The position numbers and the translations under genes were made by a program. The notes beneath the pieces were generated by a model that was not told the origin of the DNA, made no database searches, and worked only from the letters and a program-made list of their open reading frames with translations. DNA of 6,530 nt from Thiomargarita sp. GTDB lineage: Bacteria; Pseudomonadota; Gammaproteobacteria; Beggiatoales; Beggiatoaceae. Below are positions 6,427-6,530 of this stretch, piece after piece. The stretch spans positions 1-6,530 of the forward strand of contig DAOVZS010000117.1 in NCBI GenBank assembly GCA_030635005.1. Direction: 5' to 3'. The first letter of the stretch is position 1. Each line of letters opens with the position of its first letter.

Positions 6427-6530
6427 TTAGGCTTTAATTTCTTCTGATAAAATCAGTGCAATGCTCTCATCATTCACAGAAACAACAGAATGAATCATTT
6501 TGTTATGGATGCCTTTATGTACAGCTGATA
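6427..6530 (-). CDS. C-terminal end of an unidentified gene, cut by the right edge
   Basis: On the minus strand one frame is open from the edge (first full codon at 6528-6526) to a TAA at 6429-6427, giving 33 residues ending in LILSEEIKA. The tail is mixed hydrophobic and acidic with no motif that I recognise. The stop lies directly against the DUF790 ATG (TAAATG), which is the main reason to call it a gene and to place it in the same operon. In other genomes DUF790 genes often sit beside an XPB-type helicase, but this tail does not resemble helicase C-termini that I know, so the partner remains open. Confidence 0.55.
   Translation of the reverse strand, partial: SAVHKGIHNKMIHSVVSVNDESIALILSEEIKA

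Noticed and set aside
6444..6456. Short inverted repeat CTGAT-AAA-ATCAG near the right edge
   Set aside because: A 5-bp AT-rich stem inside coding sequence with no U-run is too weak to call a terminator.

Overview
The window holds nine genes or gene parts. All read on the minus strand, so transcription runs from high to low coordinates. Base composition is AT-rich (about 40% G+C by eye) and genes are packed with almost no spacing. The protein families point to a proteobacterium, most likely a gammaproteobacterium: a PerM-type AI-2E family permease, the RDD / SpoIIM-like / multi-pass membrane set known from Xanthomonas-like genomes, and an Obg GTPase without a C-terminal extension. An AT-rich member of Thiotrichales or Beggiatoaceae would fit, but this is an inference from general resemblance. 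No rRNA, tRNA, CRISPR array or insertion sequence was seen.

Layout in transcription order: (1) the last 33 codons of an unidentified gene (6530-6427); (2) a DUF790/Bax1-type nuclease-like protein (6426-5209) whose ATG directly follows the previous stop and which carries a perfect 10-bp hairpin near its start; (3) a conserved 113-residue soluble protein with a DUF2281-like N-terminus, which has its own strong ribosome binding site, so the true start is 5186; (4) a PerM/AI-2E family permease (4848-3781); (5) an RDD membrane protein (3788-3093); (6) a SpoIIM-like membrane protein (3096-2161); (7) a conserved multi-pass membrane protein starting at GTG (2171-1401); (8) the GTPase Obg/CgtA (1404-397); (9) after the only real intergenic gap (302-396), the first 100 codons of a restriction-modification type protein, probably type ISP/IIG, running off the window.

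Genes 2 to 8 look like one transcription unit. Stop and start codons overlap by 4 nt at three junctions (PerM, SpoIIM, Obg), by 8 nt at RDD and by 11 nt at the GTG-started gene, which suggests translational coupling. Genes 5 to 7 are a recognisable membrane module; elsewhere it often travels with MoxR, DUF58 and DUF4129 genes, none of which are seen here. The least ordinary parts are the DUF790 gene with its small partner and hairpin, the placing of the essential obg gene behind a membrane module instead of behind rplU-rpmA, and the nuclease-like N-terminus at the left edge with an altered catalytic motif.
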